64,000 nt of DNA from Bacillus_I endophytica_A (GCF_026790145.1 NZ_JALAMS010000032.1:1-64000), one strand, 5' to 3'. Shown: positions 27,781 to 36,450, counted from the stretch's first letter. Program-made: numbers and translations. The notes: generated from the sequence alone by a model not told the origin.

Positions 27781-27800
27781 CGCTACATTTTATCGTAGCG
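27781..27800 (-). terminator. Terminator overlapping the end of ezrA
   Basis: Stem CGCTAC / GTAGCG (27781-27786 and 27795-27800) followed on the minus strand by GGCTTTTTT. The ezrA TAA at 27790-27792 lies in the loop, so one arm is coding sequence. Confidence 0.75.
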
Positions 27801-29490
27801 ACTCGTCTTCTTTTAACGAATTTTCAATGGATGAAACAGAACCTGGTTCAACGCTCTCAAGCGCTGAAGACGCTTCTTGATAGGCTCTCTTATATTCGTA
27901 TTGTCTAAAAGCCTGTTCTGCTTGTAGTAAACTTTCAGCAACTTCTGGATGACGGCTTCTGTAGCGGTTTCCATACTGAATCATTCGTTCTACAAGTGCT
28001 GCCTCAAAAATCAATTCTTCTGTTTCGCGGAAGGAAAGCTGAACTTCTTCAACAGCTTGTTCGAGCAGCTCATTTACAGCTACTGTATCGAGCGGCTTTT
28101 CTTCTAGTTTTGTGCTAACTTCTTGGATCTTCCCATAAGCGCGTTGAATATCTTCTCGATAAGATTCTGGAATTCCAGGTACATTGCTTTTTTCCACAAT
28201 ACGACGAGCTTCAAAAAGCTGCTTGCGCAAGTCTGCAATTTTCTCTTTAGCTGCTAGCTCGTCTTTTCTTAAATCTTGAAGCATTTCAATATATGCTTGC
28301 TGAATACCTTCGACTTTATTCAGCTGTGTTAACACTTCTTCAAGTTCCTCAAAAATCACGCTATAAGCAATATTTTGTTGCTCTGCTTTATTGACAATGT
28401 TGTAATAAAGATTTGTTAATCGCTTTAGCTCTCGATCAATCTTTTGATAAAGCTCAAGCTCCTCTGGTGTTAAATGGTAGCTTTTTTGAACAAGAAGCGC
28501 TTCTTCTTTCACTTCATGATTTCTTGCCTGAAGAGCTTTAATCATAACCGAAATTCGATCAATGTCCTGATTCATTTGCTGAAATGCACGCGCTTCTTTT
28601 TCAAGCATATCGTAAATGCCGTCAATCTTAGCGTTAATTGCCGCAACACTCGCTTCTGCTTCTTCAATATTTAATGCTTCAATCTCTCCAATAATAGCTT
28701 TATCTGCTCTGCTTAGTTCCTCTAATGACTCTTCAATTTGAAGATGCTCAAGAATGTACCCTTCTTCAATCATCCCAATATAGCCTTCTCTTAATTCCTC
28801 AAGCTGTGTTGGTATCGTTGTTTGAAGCTCTGTAAAAAGAGCCGGGATCTTTTCAAGATTGTTTGTCATTACTGCTAACCGTTCTTCAATGCTCATTAAT
28901 ATGGCACTTGCTTGCAAGTAGTTGCCATTCTCTGTTTCTTCGTTAAATTTCACAAACTGTTTCTGAATTTTTTCAAGCTTCGCTGTAAGAGGTTCTTCTG
29001 CTTTTCCATATGAATAACGATGTGCAAGCAATCGTTTCTTAGTTTCCCTGAAAAGTTCTTCCATTTCTACAATGGTTTTCTTATTATTTTCCTCACTACC
29101 GAGTAAGTTTTGAAGCTCTTCTAAAATTGTATCAATATCTTGTTTAATGTTAGCAAGCTCTTCATCTAAAGAAGCAATACGCGCTTTTGCTTTTCGAAAT
29201 TTGTACTTATCAGCAAGTTCTTCAATTTCATAAAACGCATCGTCCATTTTGGGCAGGCGTATAGCAACAATGTTGTCCCATTTTTCACGCCAGCTTTCAA
29301 ATAATTCTTCTGTTTCTCCTGTCATTTTAAGTTGTTTCACTTTTGCAATTTCATCTGCTACAGGTTCGCTCATCAATGTCGCCTTTATAGAATCCAATCG
29401 ATCAACTTCTCGATAAACTTTTTTTCGAAGGAAGAAACCGTACAAAATAAATCCTATAATAAGGAGAATGATTATAATCGCGAGCTCCAT
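27790..29490 (-). CDS. ezrA: Septation ring regulator EzrA
   Basis: Membrane-anchored negative regulator of FtsZ assembly that also recruits PBP1 in Gram-positive cells. The 566 residues begin with one membrane segment (about 3-21) with a short outside N-terminus, followed by a long spectrin-like helical rod of coiled coils. The C-terminal QNR patch region (QYGNRYRSRHPEVAE, about 510) involved in FtsZ control is present. A TTGACA -35 promoter lies upstream. The B. subtilis neighbour braB is absent. Confidence 0.96.
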   Translation of the reverse strand: MELAIIIILLIIGFILYGFFLRKKVYREVDRLDSIKATLMSEPVADEIAKVKQLKMTGETEELFESWREKWDNIVAIRLPKMDDAFYEIEELADKYKFRKAKARIASLDEELANIKQDIDTILEELQNLLGSEENNKKTIVEMEELFRETKKRLLAHRYSYGKAEEPLTAKLEKIQKQFVKFNEETENGNYLQASAILMSIEERLAVMTNNLEKIPALFTELQTTIPTQLEELREGYIGMIEEGYILEHLQIEESLEELSRADKAIIGEIEALNIEEAEASVAAINAKIDGIYDMLEKEARAFQQMNQDIDRISVMIKALQARNHEVKEEALLVQKSYHLTPEELELYQKIDRELKRLTNLYYNIVNKAEQQNIAYSVIFEELEEVLTQLNKVEGIQQAYIEMLQDLRKDELAAKEKIADLRKQLFEARRIVEKSNVPGIPESYREDIQRAYGKIQEVSTKLEEKPLDTVAVNELLEQAVEEVQLSFRETEELIFEAALVERMIQYGNRYRSRHPEVAESLLQAEQAFRQYEYKRAYQEASSALESVEPGSVSSIENSLKEDESLR

Positions 29491-29538
29491 CTTTATTCCC
29501 CCTCACAATGCCGTCCGACTGTTCAATTTTCTTATGTA

Positions 29539-29566
29539 AATATGTAATGAATGATGTTTTTGTCAA
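29539..29566 (-). promoter_or_regulatory. Predicted sigma-A promoter of ezrA
   Basis: Perfect -35 TTGACA (29561-29566), 16-base spacer and CATATT (29539-29544) on the minus strand, about 50 bases before the ezrA start. Confidence 0.5.
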
Positions 29567-29721
29567 TACTTTTATGATACCATGTTCATAACATTTTTTG
29601 AGGAAATTTTTAAATTTTTTTAATAAATCCTTGGAAATAAACAATATTCCTCATACTTTTCTACATTCTAGCATTTTTTTATCGAAAACGCTTATATTTT
29701 GCTGTTAAGGAGAGAGACATT

Positions 29722-30516
29722 ATGAAGAAAGACGGTCACATTCATACTCCATTTTGTCCCCATGGTTCAAGTGATGAATTAAGGAGTTATGTTTATAAAG
29801 CAGTTGCACAAGGATTTGAAGAAATTTCTTTTACAGAGCATGCTCCTCTTCCTCCTTCTTTCAAGGATCCTACTCCATTGAAAGATAGTGCTATGAAAGT
29901 GAGCGAAATGGAACTCTATATTGAGCAAATTGAGAAAGTGAAAAAAGAGTTTCAAAAAGAAGTAAAGATTAATGTTGGATTAGAGGTTGACTATATTAAC
30001 GAATATGAAGAAGAGATTAGGCACTTTCTTAATACATACGGTCCTTATCTTGACGACAGCTTATTGTCTGTTCATTTCCTTAATAAAGAGGGTTCTTTTT
30101 ACTGCTTGGACTACAGTGCGGAAGAATTTGAATATATCATTACAAAGTTTGGCTCTGTTAAAGAAGTATACAAAGCTTACTTTAAAGCCGTCGCTTCATC
30201 AGTTAAAGCAGATTTAGGTTCTTACAAACCGAAACGAATAGGTCATATAACGCTTGTTCATAAATTTCAAAAAAAGTTTCCATGTGAAGTCTCTTTTCAA
30301 AATGAAGTCTTGCATATTCTAAATGAAGTGAAGAACCGAAATTTAGAACTCGATTATAATGCAGCTGGATTTCACAAACCACTTTGTCAAGAAGCATACC
30401 CTTCTAAAGAAGTTGTTGTACTTGCTCAACAAAAAAACATCCCTCTTGTTTATGGGTCAGATGCCCATTGTGCGAAGGATGTTGGTCAAAGCTACACAAA
30501 ACTTTTTGAAAGATAA
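29722..30516 (+). CDS. hisJ: Histidinol-phosphatase HisJ
   Basis: PHP-family phosphatase that makes histidinol from histidinol phosphate in histidine synthesis. The 264 residues show the metal-binding DGHIHTPFCPHGS near the N-terminus, FTEHAP near 38, a GLEVDY segment near 90 and the C-terminal GSDAHCAKDVG. It is unlinked to other his genes, as in B. subtilis. AGGAGAGAG precedes the ATG. Convergent with refZ with only three bases between the stops. Confidence 0.93.
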   Translation: MKKDGHIHTPFCPHGSSDELRSYVYKAVAQGFEEISFTEHAPLPPSFKDPTPLKDSAMKVSEMELYIEQIEKVKKEFQKEVKINVGLEVDYINEYEEEIRHFLNTYGPYLDDSLLSVHFLNKEGSFYCLDYSAEEFEYIITKFGSVKEVYKAYFKAVASSVKADLGSYKPKRIGHITLVHKFQKKFPCEVSFQNEVLHILNEVKNRNLELDYNAAGFHKPLCQEAYPSKEVVVLAQQKNIPLVYGSDAHCAKDVGQSYTKLFER

Positions 30517-30519
30517 ACG

Positions 30520-31161
30520 TTATTTTACAACAAGCTGCAGCGGAGTGCATGGCAAGCATATATGCTCGTTAATCCACTGCTGTAGCTCACTCGTATATTT
30601 AGTAACAAAATACTCCTCATGTGTGAGGACATGAAGCACTTCCGCTGCATACTGCTGATGCAAATAAGGCATTGTCATCATGCCCTTAAGCTGCATAATT
30701 GTAAAAGAAACACTCACATGTCGAAATTCTTTTCTTTTCATACCAAGCTCTAGGAGCATTTTTAAATAATATTTCTCTTTCGTTAAATAGGTTGACATAA
30801 TCTCCCGAACAAACGTTGTATCTACGGAAAGTTCCCGGTAAATGACCCGGGCAACTTCTCTATGTTCGTGCTGATATTTCATTACATGAAAAAGCATTTG
30901 ACCGAAGCATTCTCGCACAGGCCGATTTTGAAATGATCGCCATACTTTATCCATTTCTTTAATATATCCTTCAAAGAACTTGGTAACAATATACTCAAGG
31001 AGTCCCTCTTTCCCATCAAAGTAGTAAGAGATATTTGCTACATTCACACCTGCCTTTTTCGCAATCTCGCGAACAGAAGTCCCGTTAAATCCTTTAATTT
31101 GAAACAAGGAAACAGCTGCATCCAACACTCTTTCTTTTGTTTCTACTTTTTCCTTCAACAT
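30520..31161 (-). CDS. refZ: TetR-family FtsZ regulator RefZ
   Basis: TetR/AcrR-type DNA-binding protein of about 213 residues that in B. subtilis binds motifs near the origin and tunes FtsZ-ring position and chromosome capture at sporulation. The helix-turn-helix (TSVREIAKKAGVNVANISYYF, about 28-48 by eye) is typical, and REIMSTYLTKEKYY and MMTMPYLHQQY in the C-terminal half match RefZ. The ATG at 31161 follows GAGAGGGTGA; the frame extending to 31296 has no signal for initiation. A 17-bp imperfect palindrome lies 23 bases upstream and could be its operator. Confidence 0.88.
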   Translation of the reverse strand: MLKEKVETKERVLDAAVSLFQIKGFNGTSVREIAKKAGVNVANISYYFDGKEGLLEYIVTKFFEGYIKEMDKVWRSFQNRPVRECFGQMLFHVMKYQHEHREVARVIYRELSVDTTFVREIMSTYLTKEKYYLKMLLELGMKRKEFRHVSVSFTIMQLKGMMTMPYLHQQYAAEVLHVLTHEEYFVTKYTSELQQWINEHICLPCTPLQLVVK

Positions 31162-31183
31162 TGTCACCCTCTCAATATAAAGT

Positions 31184-31200
31184 GTTTGCAAATTACAAAC
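31184..31200. promoter_or_regulatory. Inverted repeat upstream of refZ
   Basis: GTTTGCAAATTACAAAC is an imperfect palindrome: 14 of 16 arm bases pair around one central base. It lies 23-39 bases before the refZ ATG, the usual place for an autoregulatory TetR operator. Confidence 0.45.
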
Positions 31201-31441
31201 GAATGTGCAACAATACTTTGAACGATACAAAAGGAATTTATAATAAGGGCTATTGTGACAGAAGCAGACATAAGGGCTACTAGTAACATCAAACACGAGC
31301 AGAATATCTAATTTTTTGACTTTATTATAGATGATTCGTTTTATGAACCTTCTTTCCTCCTCTTTTTACTCGACAAAGTTTGAAGGTTCTATAAATACAA
31401 AATCGAAATTTGATTTTTTTATAGTTGAAAGGGGTTTTTCC

Positions 31442-31927
31442 ATGTTTCATGTCGAAAATTATAGTGGACAAAAAGAGAAAGACTTTGAGCTTGTTATTAA
31501 ACAACTTCAAGCTCTAACAGCTGATGAACCAAACACTATTGCTAATTTGGCGAATGCTTCATCACTTCTAAATCAATTTTTAGAAGAAATCAACTGGGTT
31601 GGTTTTTATCTTATAGATGAAGCTAAAAATCAACTTGTTCTTGGACCTTTCCAAGGGCTTCCTGCATGCGTTCGAATTCCATTTGGAAGAGGAGTTTGCG
31701 GTACTGCTGCTGCTGAACAAAAAACTCTTCGTGTTAAAGATGTACACGAGTTTCCAGGCCACATTGCTTGTGACAGTGCTTCTCAATCTGAGATTGTTGT
31801 TCCAATTATCAAAGATGGAAAAACAATTGGAGTCTTAGATATTGATAGCCCTATTAAAAACCGTTTTGATGAACAAGATGAAAAATATCTAAATCAGTTT
31901 GTTGATGTATTAGTTCAAACGCTATAA
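31442..31927 (+). CDS. ytsP: GAF-domain free methionine-(R)-sulfoxide reductase
   Basis: Single GAF domain protein of 161 residues in the fRMsr group, which reduces free L-methionine-(R)-sulfoxide. The three conserved cysteines are present in LPACVRIPFGRGVCG and HIACDS (about C78, C88, C112), arranged as in characterised enzymes. ATG at 31442 is preceded by AAAGGGG with seven bases between; the upstream ATG at 31331 is unsupported. It lies between refZ and dgcP as in B. subtilis. Confidence 0.9.
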   Translation: MFHVENYSGQKEKDFELVIKQLQALTADEPNTIANLANASSLLNQFLEEINWVGFYLIDEAKNQLVLGPFQGLPACVRIPFGRGVCGTAAAEQKTLRVKDVHEFPGHIACDSASQSEIVVPIIKDGKTIGVLDIDSPIKNRFDEQDEKYLNQFVDVLVQTL

Positions 31928-31931
31928 TAAG

Positions 31932-31974
31932 GAAGCTGCCAATAAACCACAAAAAGTGGTATCCTGGCAGCTTC
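31932..31974. terminator. Nested-hairpin bidirectional terminator
   Basis: Outer stem GAAGCTGCCA / TGGCAGCTTC (10 bp) encloses an inner ACCAC / GTGGT stem. It lies between convergent ytsP and dgcP, with T residues on the plus strand. Confidence 0.75.
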
Positions 31975-31975
31975 T

Positions 31976-33796
31976 TTATTTTTCACAACTTTTCACAACC
32001 TGATTTTTCCCGTTATTTTTCGCTTGATAAAGAGCTTTATCAGCCTTAATAAATAACCGATGTGCTGACTTTTCACCCCTTTCCCACGATGAAACGCCGC
32101 ATGAAACGGTTGTATGTGGAACAGTTTCCTTATGGACTTTTGCGACAAGGCGCTGTGCAATACTGACTGCGATATGTTGTGGAACATTTGGCAAATAAAC
32201 AGCAAGCTCTTCACCTCCCCATCTAGCCCCAATATTTCCATCTCTCAAATTATTTTTAATAATTGAAGCCACTTGTATGAGGACTTGATCTCCTGTTTGA
32301 TGACCATACGTATCATTCACTTGCTTAAAATTATCAATGTCCAACAAAAGAAGAGAACCAAGTTTGTCCTGTTCTATAGACTGCTGAATTTGCTTATCTA
32401 GATAACTTCGTGAATAAAGTTTTGTAAGGTGATCTGTTACAACTAAACTTTCCAACTCCTCTCTTAAAATAGAATTTGTAAAAGCAAGTGTTGAATGATG
32501 TACAAGGGATTGTAATACTCTATAGTGGTTAAATGTAAAGAAGTACGGCTTATCATGAACAATGAGGACAAGTCCGGACATTTTATTGTTGTGAATCATA
32601 GGAAGAGCAATAAGAGAACGATATGGAAACCTCTCGCTAAATAGTGTATATGTGTCATTGATAAATTTCGACTCTTTTTCTCTGTTAACTTTCTTATAAA
32701 TTTTATCAATATAAGGCTTGTTTTCTGTTTGAAAAAATAATTCTGTACTACCTTCTAATATTTTATATTTATCATTTGTAATACAGAGAAGAAAACCAAC
32801 ACCTTTAGCATGAAAAAAAGTAATGATTTGCTCTGTCATATAATGAATCGTATCGTCTAACCGTAAACTTGAGTTGAGCTTATGTGAAGTCTCATTAATA
32901 AGTTTGACATCTTCAATCACCTGTTTCAACTGTTCATGGAGCTTGGCATTTTCTAAAGCTGCTCCTGTTGTATGAGCAAATTTTTCAATAAAACTCATTT
33001 CCTGCTCTGAGCAAATGACTCCATTTTCCCCAATCACCTCAAGAACTCCATACACTCCTTGCTTTCCTTGCAAAGGTGCATATAGAACAGACCTTTTTCC
33101 ATCTTCCATCATTTCAATATGAATTCTTCCTGAAACGTATGCTTTCATTACTCCAGAACTCAACTTTTGGTCGTTATATTTCATTGTACGAATAGAGAGA
33201 TCATGACTTACTTCACTATCATGTGAAAGAATAAGTGAACACTCTGCTTTCGGACAAATGGTATCAAGCGCCGTAATAACGTCCTTTAACACTTGATTAG
33301 GATCTAATGAAGAATAAAGCTTCATTGTTAAATCATAAAGGCTTGCATATCGGGCTCTTTCATATTCTTTTTCTATCTCTTTATCTACATATTCTAAAAA
33401 CTGAGCACATGTTGTCCATAAAAGAGGAGAAAATTCAGGTGGCAAGGTATTTTCTCTGTATACAATTCCTAAATAAAATTCCTTCAAAGATAGAAAAGGA
33501 AATTGAAAAACAGCGATTTCCCTTCCGCTCTCTTGAAAAGAGAAAATCGTTTGATCGTCTGGTACTTTTTGAACATTTTTTACTATATTGTGTTCGTCAT
33601 TCCACGCAACCTCTTCACTAGTCACTATATATTTATACCCTTCGTATACTAGAAACGCACCTTCTAATGTACAGGAATCAACAAGAATACGGAGGACCTC
33701 TTCATATAAAGAGGAAGGATTTTCTCTGGGCATTTTTTTCATCAGAATATCGAAAAAAGATTGTTTTAGACGGGTTATTATTTTTTCTATAGGCAT
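31976..33796 (-). CDS. dgcP: Diguanylate cyclase with GAF domains
   Basis: Makes the second messenger c-di-GMP from two GTP, which in Bacillus acts on motility and exopolysaccharide. The 606 residues have an N-terminal sensory region with two GAF-like domains (about 150-270 and 310-430) and a C-terminal GGDEF domain. The catalytic motif is GGEEL near 545, a functional variant. The inhibitory I-site upstream, normally RxxD, reads RDGN, so product inhibition may be weak. No membrane segment. B. subtilis DgcP (YtrP) has the same position and similar size. TGAGGAG precedes the ATG. Confidence 0.9.
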   Translation of the reverse strand: MPIEKIITRLKQSFFDILMKKMPRENPSSLYEEVLRILVDSCTLEGAFLVYEGYKYIVTSEEVAWNDEHNIVKNVQKVPDDQTIFSFQESGREIAVFQFPFLSLKEFYLGIVYRENTLPPEFSPLLWTTCAQFLEYVDKEIEKEYERARYASLYDLTMKLYSSLDPNQVLKDVITALDTICPKAECSLILSHDSEVSHDLSIRTMKYNDQKLSSGVMKAYVSGRIHIEMMEDGKRSVLYAPLQGKQGVYGVLEVIGENGVICSEQEMSFIEKFAHTTGAALENAKLHEQLKQVIEDVKLINETSHKLNSSLRLDDTIHYMTEQIITFFHAKGVGFLLCITNDKYKILEGSTELFFQTENKPYIDKIYKKVNREKESKFINDTYTLFSERFPYRSLIALPMIHNNKMSGLVLIVHDKPYFFTFNHYRVLQSLVHHSTLAFTNSILREELESLVVTDHLTKLYSRSYLDKQIQQSIEQDKLGSLLLLDIDNFKQVNDTYGHQTGDQVLIQVASIIKNNLRDGNIGARWGGEELAVYLPNVPQHIAVSIAQRLVAKVHKETVPHTTVSCGVSSWERGEKSAHRLFIKADKALYQAKNNGKNQVVKSCEK

Positions 33797-33971
33797 ATCA
33801 AACTCCTCAGTTTAAATAAACTTTTTATTGTAATTTAAGGTATGTACTCTAAATTATAGTATATATTATAATCAATATAGTTACATCTTCCCATTACTTT
33901 GTACCCTCAAAAGGTTATCTTCTAACCTTTCACTCTTTTTCTTCCTTTATTTGTTTTATACAGAAAAAGAT
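33797..33971. other. Spacer upstream of dgcP and rpsD
   Basis: AT-rich divergent spacer. A small perfect hairpin AAAGGTTA / TAACCTTT with loop TCTTC (33910-33930) stands alone, with no gene ending next to it. I see no small reading frame with a ribosome binding site. Confidence 0.5.
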
Positions 33972-34000
33972 TTGATTTTTTTCTGAGAAGATTATATAAT
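33972..34000 (+). promoter_or_regulatory. rpsD promoter
   Basis: TTGATT (33972-33977), exactly 17 bases, then TATAAT (33995-34000): a strong sigma-A promoter about 190 bases before the rpsD ATG. The start site should be near 34007. Confidence 0.8.
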
Positions 34001-34006
34001 ACTCTC

Positions 34007-34194
34007 TGTGTGAAATATGAAAGGCAGTACTGGCAATCTTTATGGTGAATTCATTTTGTTCCTTAACAATAAGGTGTATCTTGTAACTCTTGGCTGCTGG
34101 AGCGAGGATGCATGAAAACAAAATGAACATGATAAAGGATTGTGGCTGTTTTTATTTCATGCGAAATAAAAACACACAAAAGGAGGAGTCAATT
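34007..34194 (+). promoter_or_regulatory. Probable ribosomal protein S4 leader (rpsD autoregulation)
   Basis: The predicted rpsD transcript has a leader of almost 190 nt with several pairing segments (for example GGCTGCTGGAGCGAGGATG, and a hairpin around TTTTTATTTCATGCGAAATAAAAA just before the ribosome binding site). Bacillus rpsD is repressed by S4 binding to a structured leader of about this size. The fold itself was not computed. Confidence 0.6.
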
Positions 34195-34797
34195 ATGGCT
34201 CGCTATACAGGTCCAAGTTGGAAATTATCTCGTCGTTTAGGTGTTTCACTAAGCGGAACAGGTAAAGAATTAGAAAAACGTCCTTACGCTCCAGGTCCAC
34301 ACGGTCCAGGACAACGTAAAAAAATCTCTGAGTATGGTTTACAATTACAAGAGAAACAAAAATTACGTCATATGTACGGAGTTAACGAACGTCAATTCCG
34401 TAACTTATTCGTAAAAGCAGGTAAAATGGAAGGTATCCACGGTGAAAACTTCATGACACTTCTTGAAGCTCGTCTTGATAACATCGTATATCGTCTAGGT
34501 CTTGCACGCACTCGTCGTCAAGCTCGTCAATTAGTTAACCATGGTCATATTCTTGTTGATGGTTCTCGCGTTGACATCCCATCTTACCGTGTAACTCCAG
34601 GTCAAGTTGTTTCTGTACGTGAAAAATCACGTAACCTTTCTATCGTTAAAGAAGCAATCGAAGTAACAAACTTCGTACCTGATTATGTTACATTTGATGC
34701 TGAGAAATTAGAAGGTACTTTCACTCGCTTACCAGAGCGTTCTGAATTACCAGCTGAGATCAACGAAGCACTTATCGTAGAGTTCTACTCTCGTTAA
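34195..34797 (+). CDS. rpsD: 30S ribosomal protein S4
   Basis: Primary 16S rRNA-binding protein that starts assembly of the 30S body. The 200-residue product begins MARYTGPSWKLSRRLG and holds the S4 RNA-binding domain (about 92-155, RLDNIVYRLGLARTRRQARQLVNHGH). It lacks the zinc-binding cysteines, so it is the zinc-free form. ATG at 34195 follows AAAGGAGGAG; the frame is open to 34090 but that part is leader. Codon use is biased as for highly expressed genes. It stands apart from the main ribosomal operons, as in B. subtilis. Confidence 0.98.
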   Translation: MARYTGPSWKLSRRLGVSLSGTGKELEKRPYAPGPHGPGQRKKISEYGLQLQEKQKLRHMYGVNERQFRNLFVKAGKMEGIHGENFMTLLEARLDNIVYRLGLARTRRQARQLVNHGHILVDGSRVDIPSYRVTPGQVVSVREKSRNLSIVKEAIEVTNFVPDYVTFDAEKLEGTFTRLPERSELPAEINEALIVEFYSR

Positions 34798-34804
34798 TAA
34801 CAGA

Positions 34805-34836
34805 AAGCGATTGGACTGGTCCAATCGCTTTTTTAT
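34805..34836 (+). terminator. Terminator after rpsD
   Basis: Stem AAGCGATTGGA / TCCAATCGCTT with a short loop and six T residues. Confidence 0.9.
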
Positions 34837-34849
34837 TTATATATGAAAA

Positions 34850-34876
34850 GAAGCTAAACAATAAATGTTTAGCTTC
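34850..34876 (-). terminator. Terminator after tyrS
   Basis: Perfect 11-base stem GAAGCTAAACA / TGTTTAGCTTC with a five-base loop; T residues follow on both strands. Confidence 0.85.
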
Positions 34877-34884
34877 TTTTTTCA

Positions 34885-36147
34885 TTATTTATACTCAATT
34901 ACAAAGTACTTCTTCTTACCTCTACGAATAACCGTGAACTCGCCGTCAATACGGTCTTCCGCTGATAATGTTTTTTGTAAATCTTGCTCGCGTTCTCCAT
35001 TAATATAAACTGCGCCATTTCCGATATCTTCACGTGCTTGACGTTTAGATGGAGAGATTTTTGCTGATACAAGAAGATCAATAAGACCGATCTCTTCGTC
35101 TTTTTTCACTTCAAACGTTGGAACATCTTTGAATCCTTGCTTAATCTCAGCACCTGTCAAAGCTTTAATATCCCCTTTAAACAATGCCTGTGAAATACGG
35201 ATCGCTTGCTCTAAAGCTTTCTCATTATGAACAAGTTTTGTCATTTCTTCAGCTAGTGCTTTTTGAGCTGCGCGTTGCTCTGGCTCTTCTTTTGTTTTGC
35301 GATCAAGTTCTTCAATTTCCTCATGACTTAAGAAAGTAAAGTACTTAATGTACTTGATTACATCGCGATCATCTGTATTAATCCAGAATTGGTAGAACTC
35401 ATATGGCGACGTTTTTTCTGAGTCTAACCAAACTGCGCCACCTTCTGTTTTCCCAAACTTTGTTCCATCAGATTTTGTTACAAGTGGGACAGTTAAACCA
35501 TATGCTTTTGCATTTTCTTCTGATTTGCGAATTAATTCTAATCCAGATGTAATATTTCCCCACTGATCGCTTCCACCAATTTGCAAACGACACCCTTCAT
35601 TTTGATATAAACGAAGGAAATCAAGTGATTGTAGAATCATATACGTGAATTCAGTAAATGAAATACCTGTTTCAATACGAGATTGTACAGTGTCTTTAGC
35701 AAGCATGTAATTTAAGCCAAAGTTTTTTCCGATATCGCGCAAGAATGATACAACATCCATATTGCCAACCCAGTCATAGTTGTTTGTCATTTTTGCTGCG
35801 TTATCGCCTTCTTTAAACTCTAAAAAGCGAGAAAGCTGTTCTTTAATACGCTCAACCCATAGATCCACAACTTCTTTTTCATTTAAAGTTCGTTCTGCTT
35901 TCTTACCACTTGGATCTCCAATAAGACCTGTTGCTCCACCAACAAGAGGAAGTGGACGGTGTCCTGCTTCTTGGAATCTCTTTAACATAAGGATAGGAAG
36001 TAAATGACCGATATGCAAACTGTCTGCTGTTGGATCAAATCCACAGTAAAGCGTTACACTTTCTTCAGCTAACAGCTTTGTTAGTCCTTCCTCATCTGTC
36101 ATTTGATTAATAAGACCACGGTATTGTAAATCTTCGATAAGATTCAT
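34885..36147 (-). CDS. tyrS: Tyrosyl-tRNA synthetase
   Basis: Class I synthetase that charges tRNA-Tyr. The 420 residues include the HIGH motif in DSLHIGHLLP (about 44-53), KFGKT as the KMSKS equivalent (about 230), and a C-terminal S4-like RNA-binding domain (KISPSKRQAREDIGNGAVYING) that binds the tRNA long arm. Expression is under a T-box riboswitch that reads uncharged tRNA-Tyr. Convergent with rpsD. Confidence 0.97.
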   Translation of the reverse strand: MNLIEDLQYRGLINQMTDEEGLTKLLAEESVTLYCGFDPTADSLHIGHLLPILMLKRFQEAGHRPLPLVGGATGLIGDPSGKKAERTLNEKEVVDLWVERIKEQLSRFLEFKEGDNAAKMTNNYDWVGNMDVVSFLRDIGKNFGLNYMLAKDTVQSRIETGISFTEFTYMILQSLDFLRLYQNEGCRLQIGGSDQWGNITSGLELIRKSEENAKAYGLTVPLVTKSDGTKFGKTEGGAVWLDSEKTSPYEFYQFWINTDDRDVIKYIKYFTFLSHEEIEELDRKTKEEPEQRAAQKALAEEMTKLVHNEKALEQAIRISQALFKGDIKALTGAEIKQGFKDVPTFEVKKDEEIGLIDLLVSAKISPSKRQAREDIGNGAVYINGEREQDLQKTLSAEDRIDGEFTVIRRGKKKYFVIEYK

Positions 36148-36169
36148 TTTATTCGCTCCTTTTTTCTTT

Positions 36170-36415
36170 TCAAATAAAAAACGCCCCTTCTATTGCTAGA
36201 AGGGACGAGGTTTGATCGCGGTACCACCCTTGTTAAAACAATCCACTAAAGATTGTTTTCACTCAGTTACTTTAACGGTATACACCGTCTTTTGCTAATA
36301 AATGATTACCTCATTGTTCACAAAAGATGCTCTAGGAGGTAATTCACAAAACAACTTTGTACTGATTTCCACCATCCATCAGCTCTCTAAAACAGGGAGA
36401 AGTTTGTTACTAATT
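36170..36415 (-). promoter_or_regulatory. T-box riboswitch of tyrS, UAC specifier
   Basis: The minus-strand leader has all T-box parts. Stem I starts with AGAGAG and contains GGTGGAAATC and the specifier loop GAAT-TAC-CTCC, with TAC at 36339-36341 matching tyrosine. Stem III includes ACGGTGTATACCGT. The T-box core GGGTGGTACCGCG (36217-36229) pairs with the ACCA end of uncharged tRNA-Tyr. The terminator CGTCCCTTCT / AGAAGGGGCG (36182-36207) with TTTTTT follows. Uncharged tRNA-Tyr should stabilise the antiterminator and turn tyrS on. Confidence 0.92.
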
Positions 36416-36450
36416 CCTTTCATAGCAGTCCATATATTCACATATCATTG

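Noticed and set aside
31243..31279. Direct repeat ATAAGGGCTA (two copies) upstream of refZ
   Set aside because: Ten-base repeat 27 bases apart in AT-rich DNA could be chance; no regulator is suggested by position.
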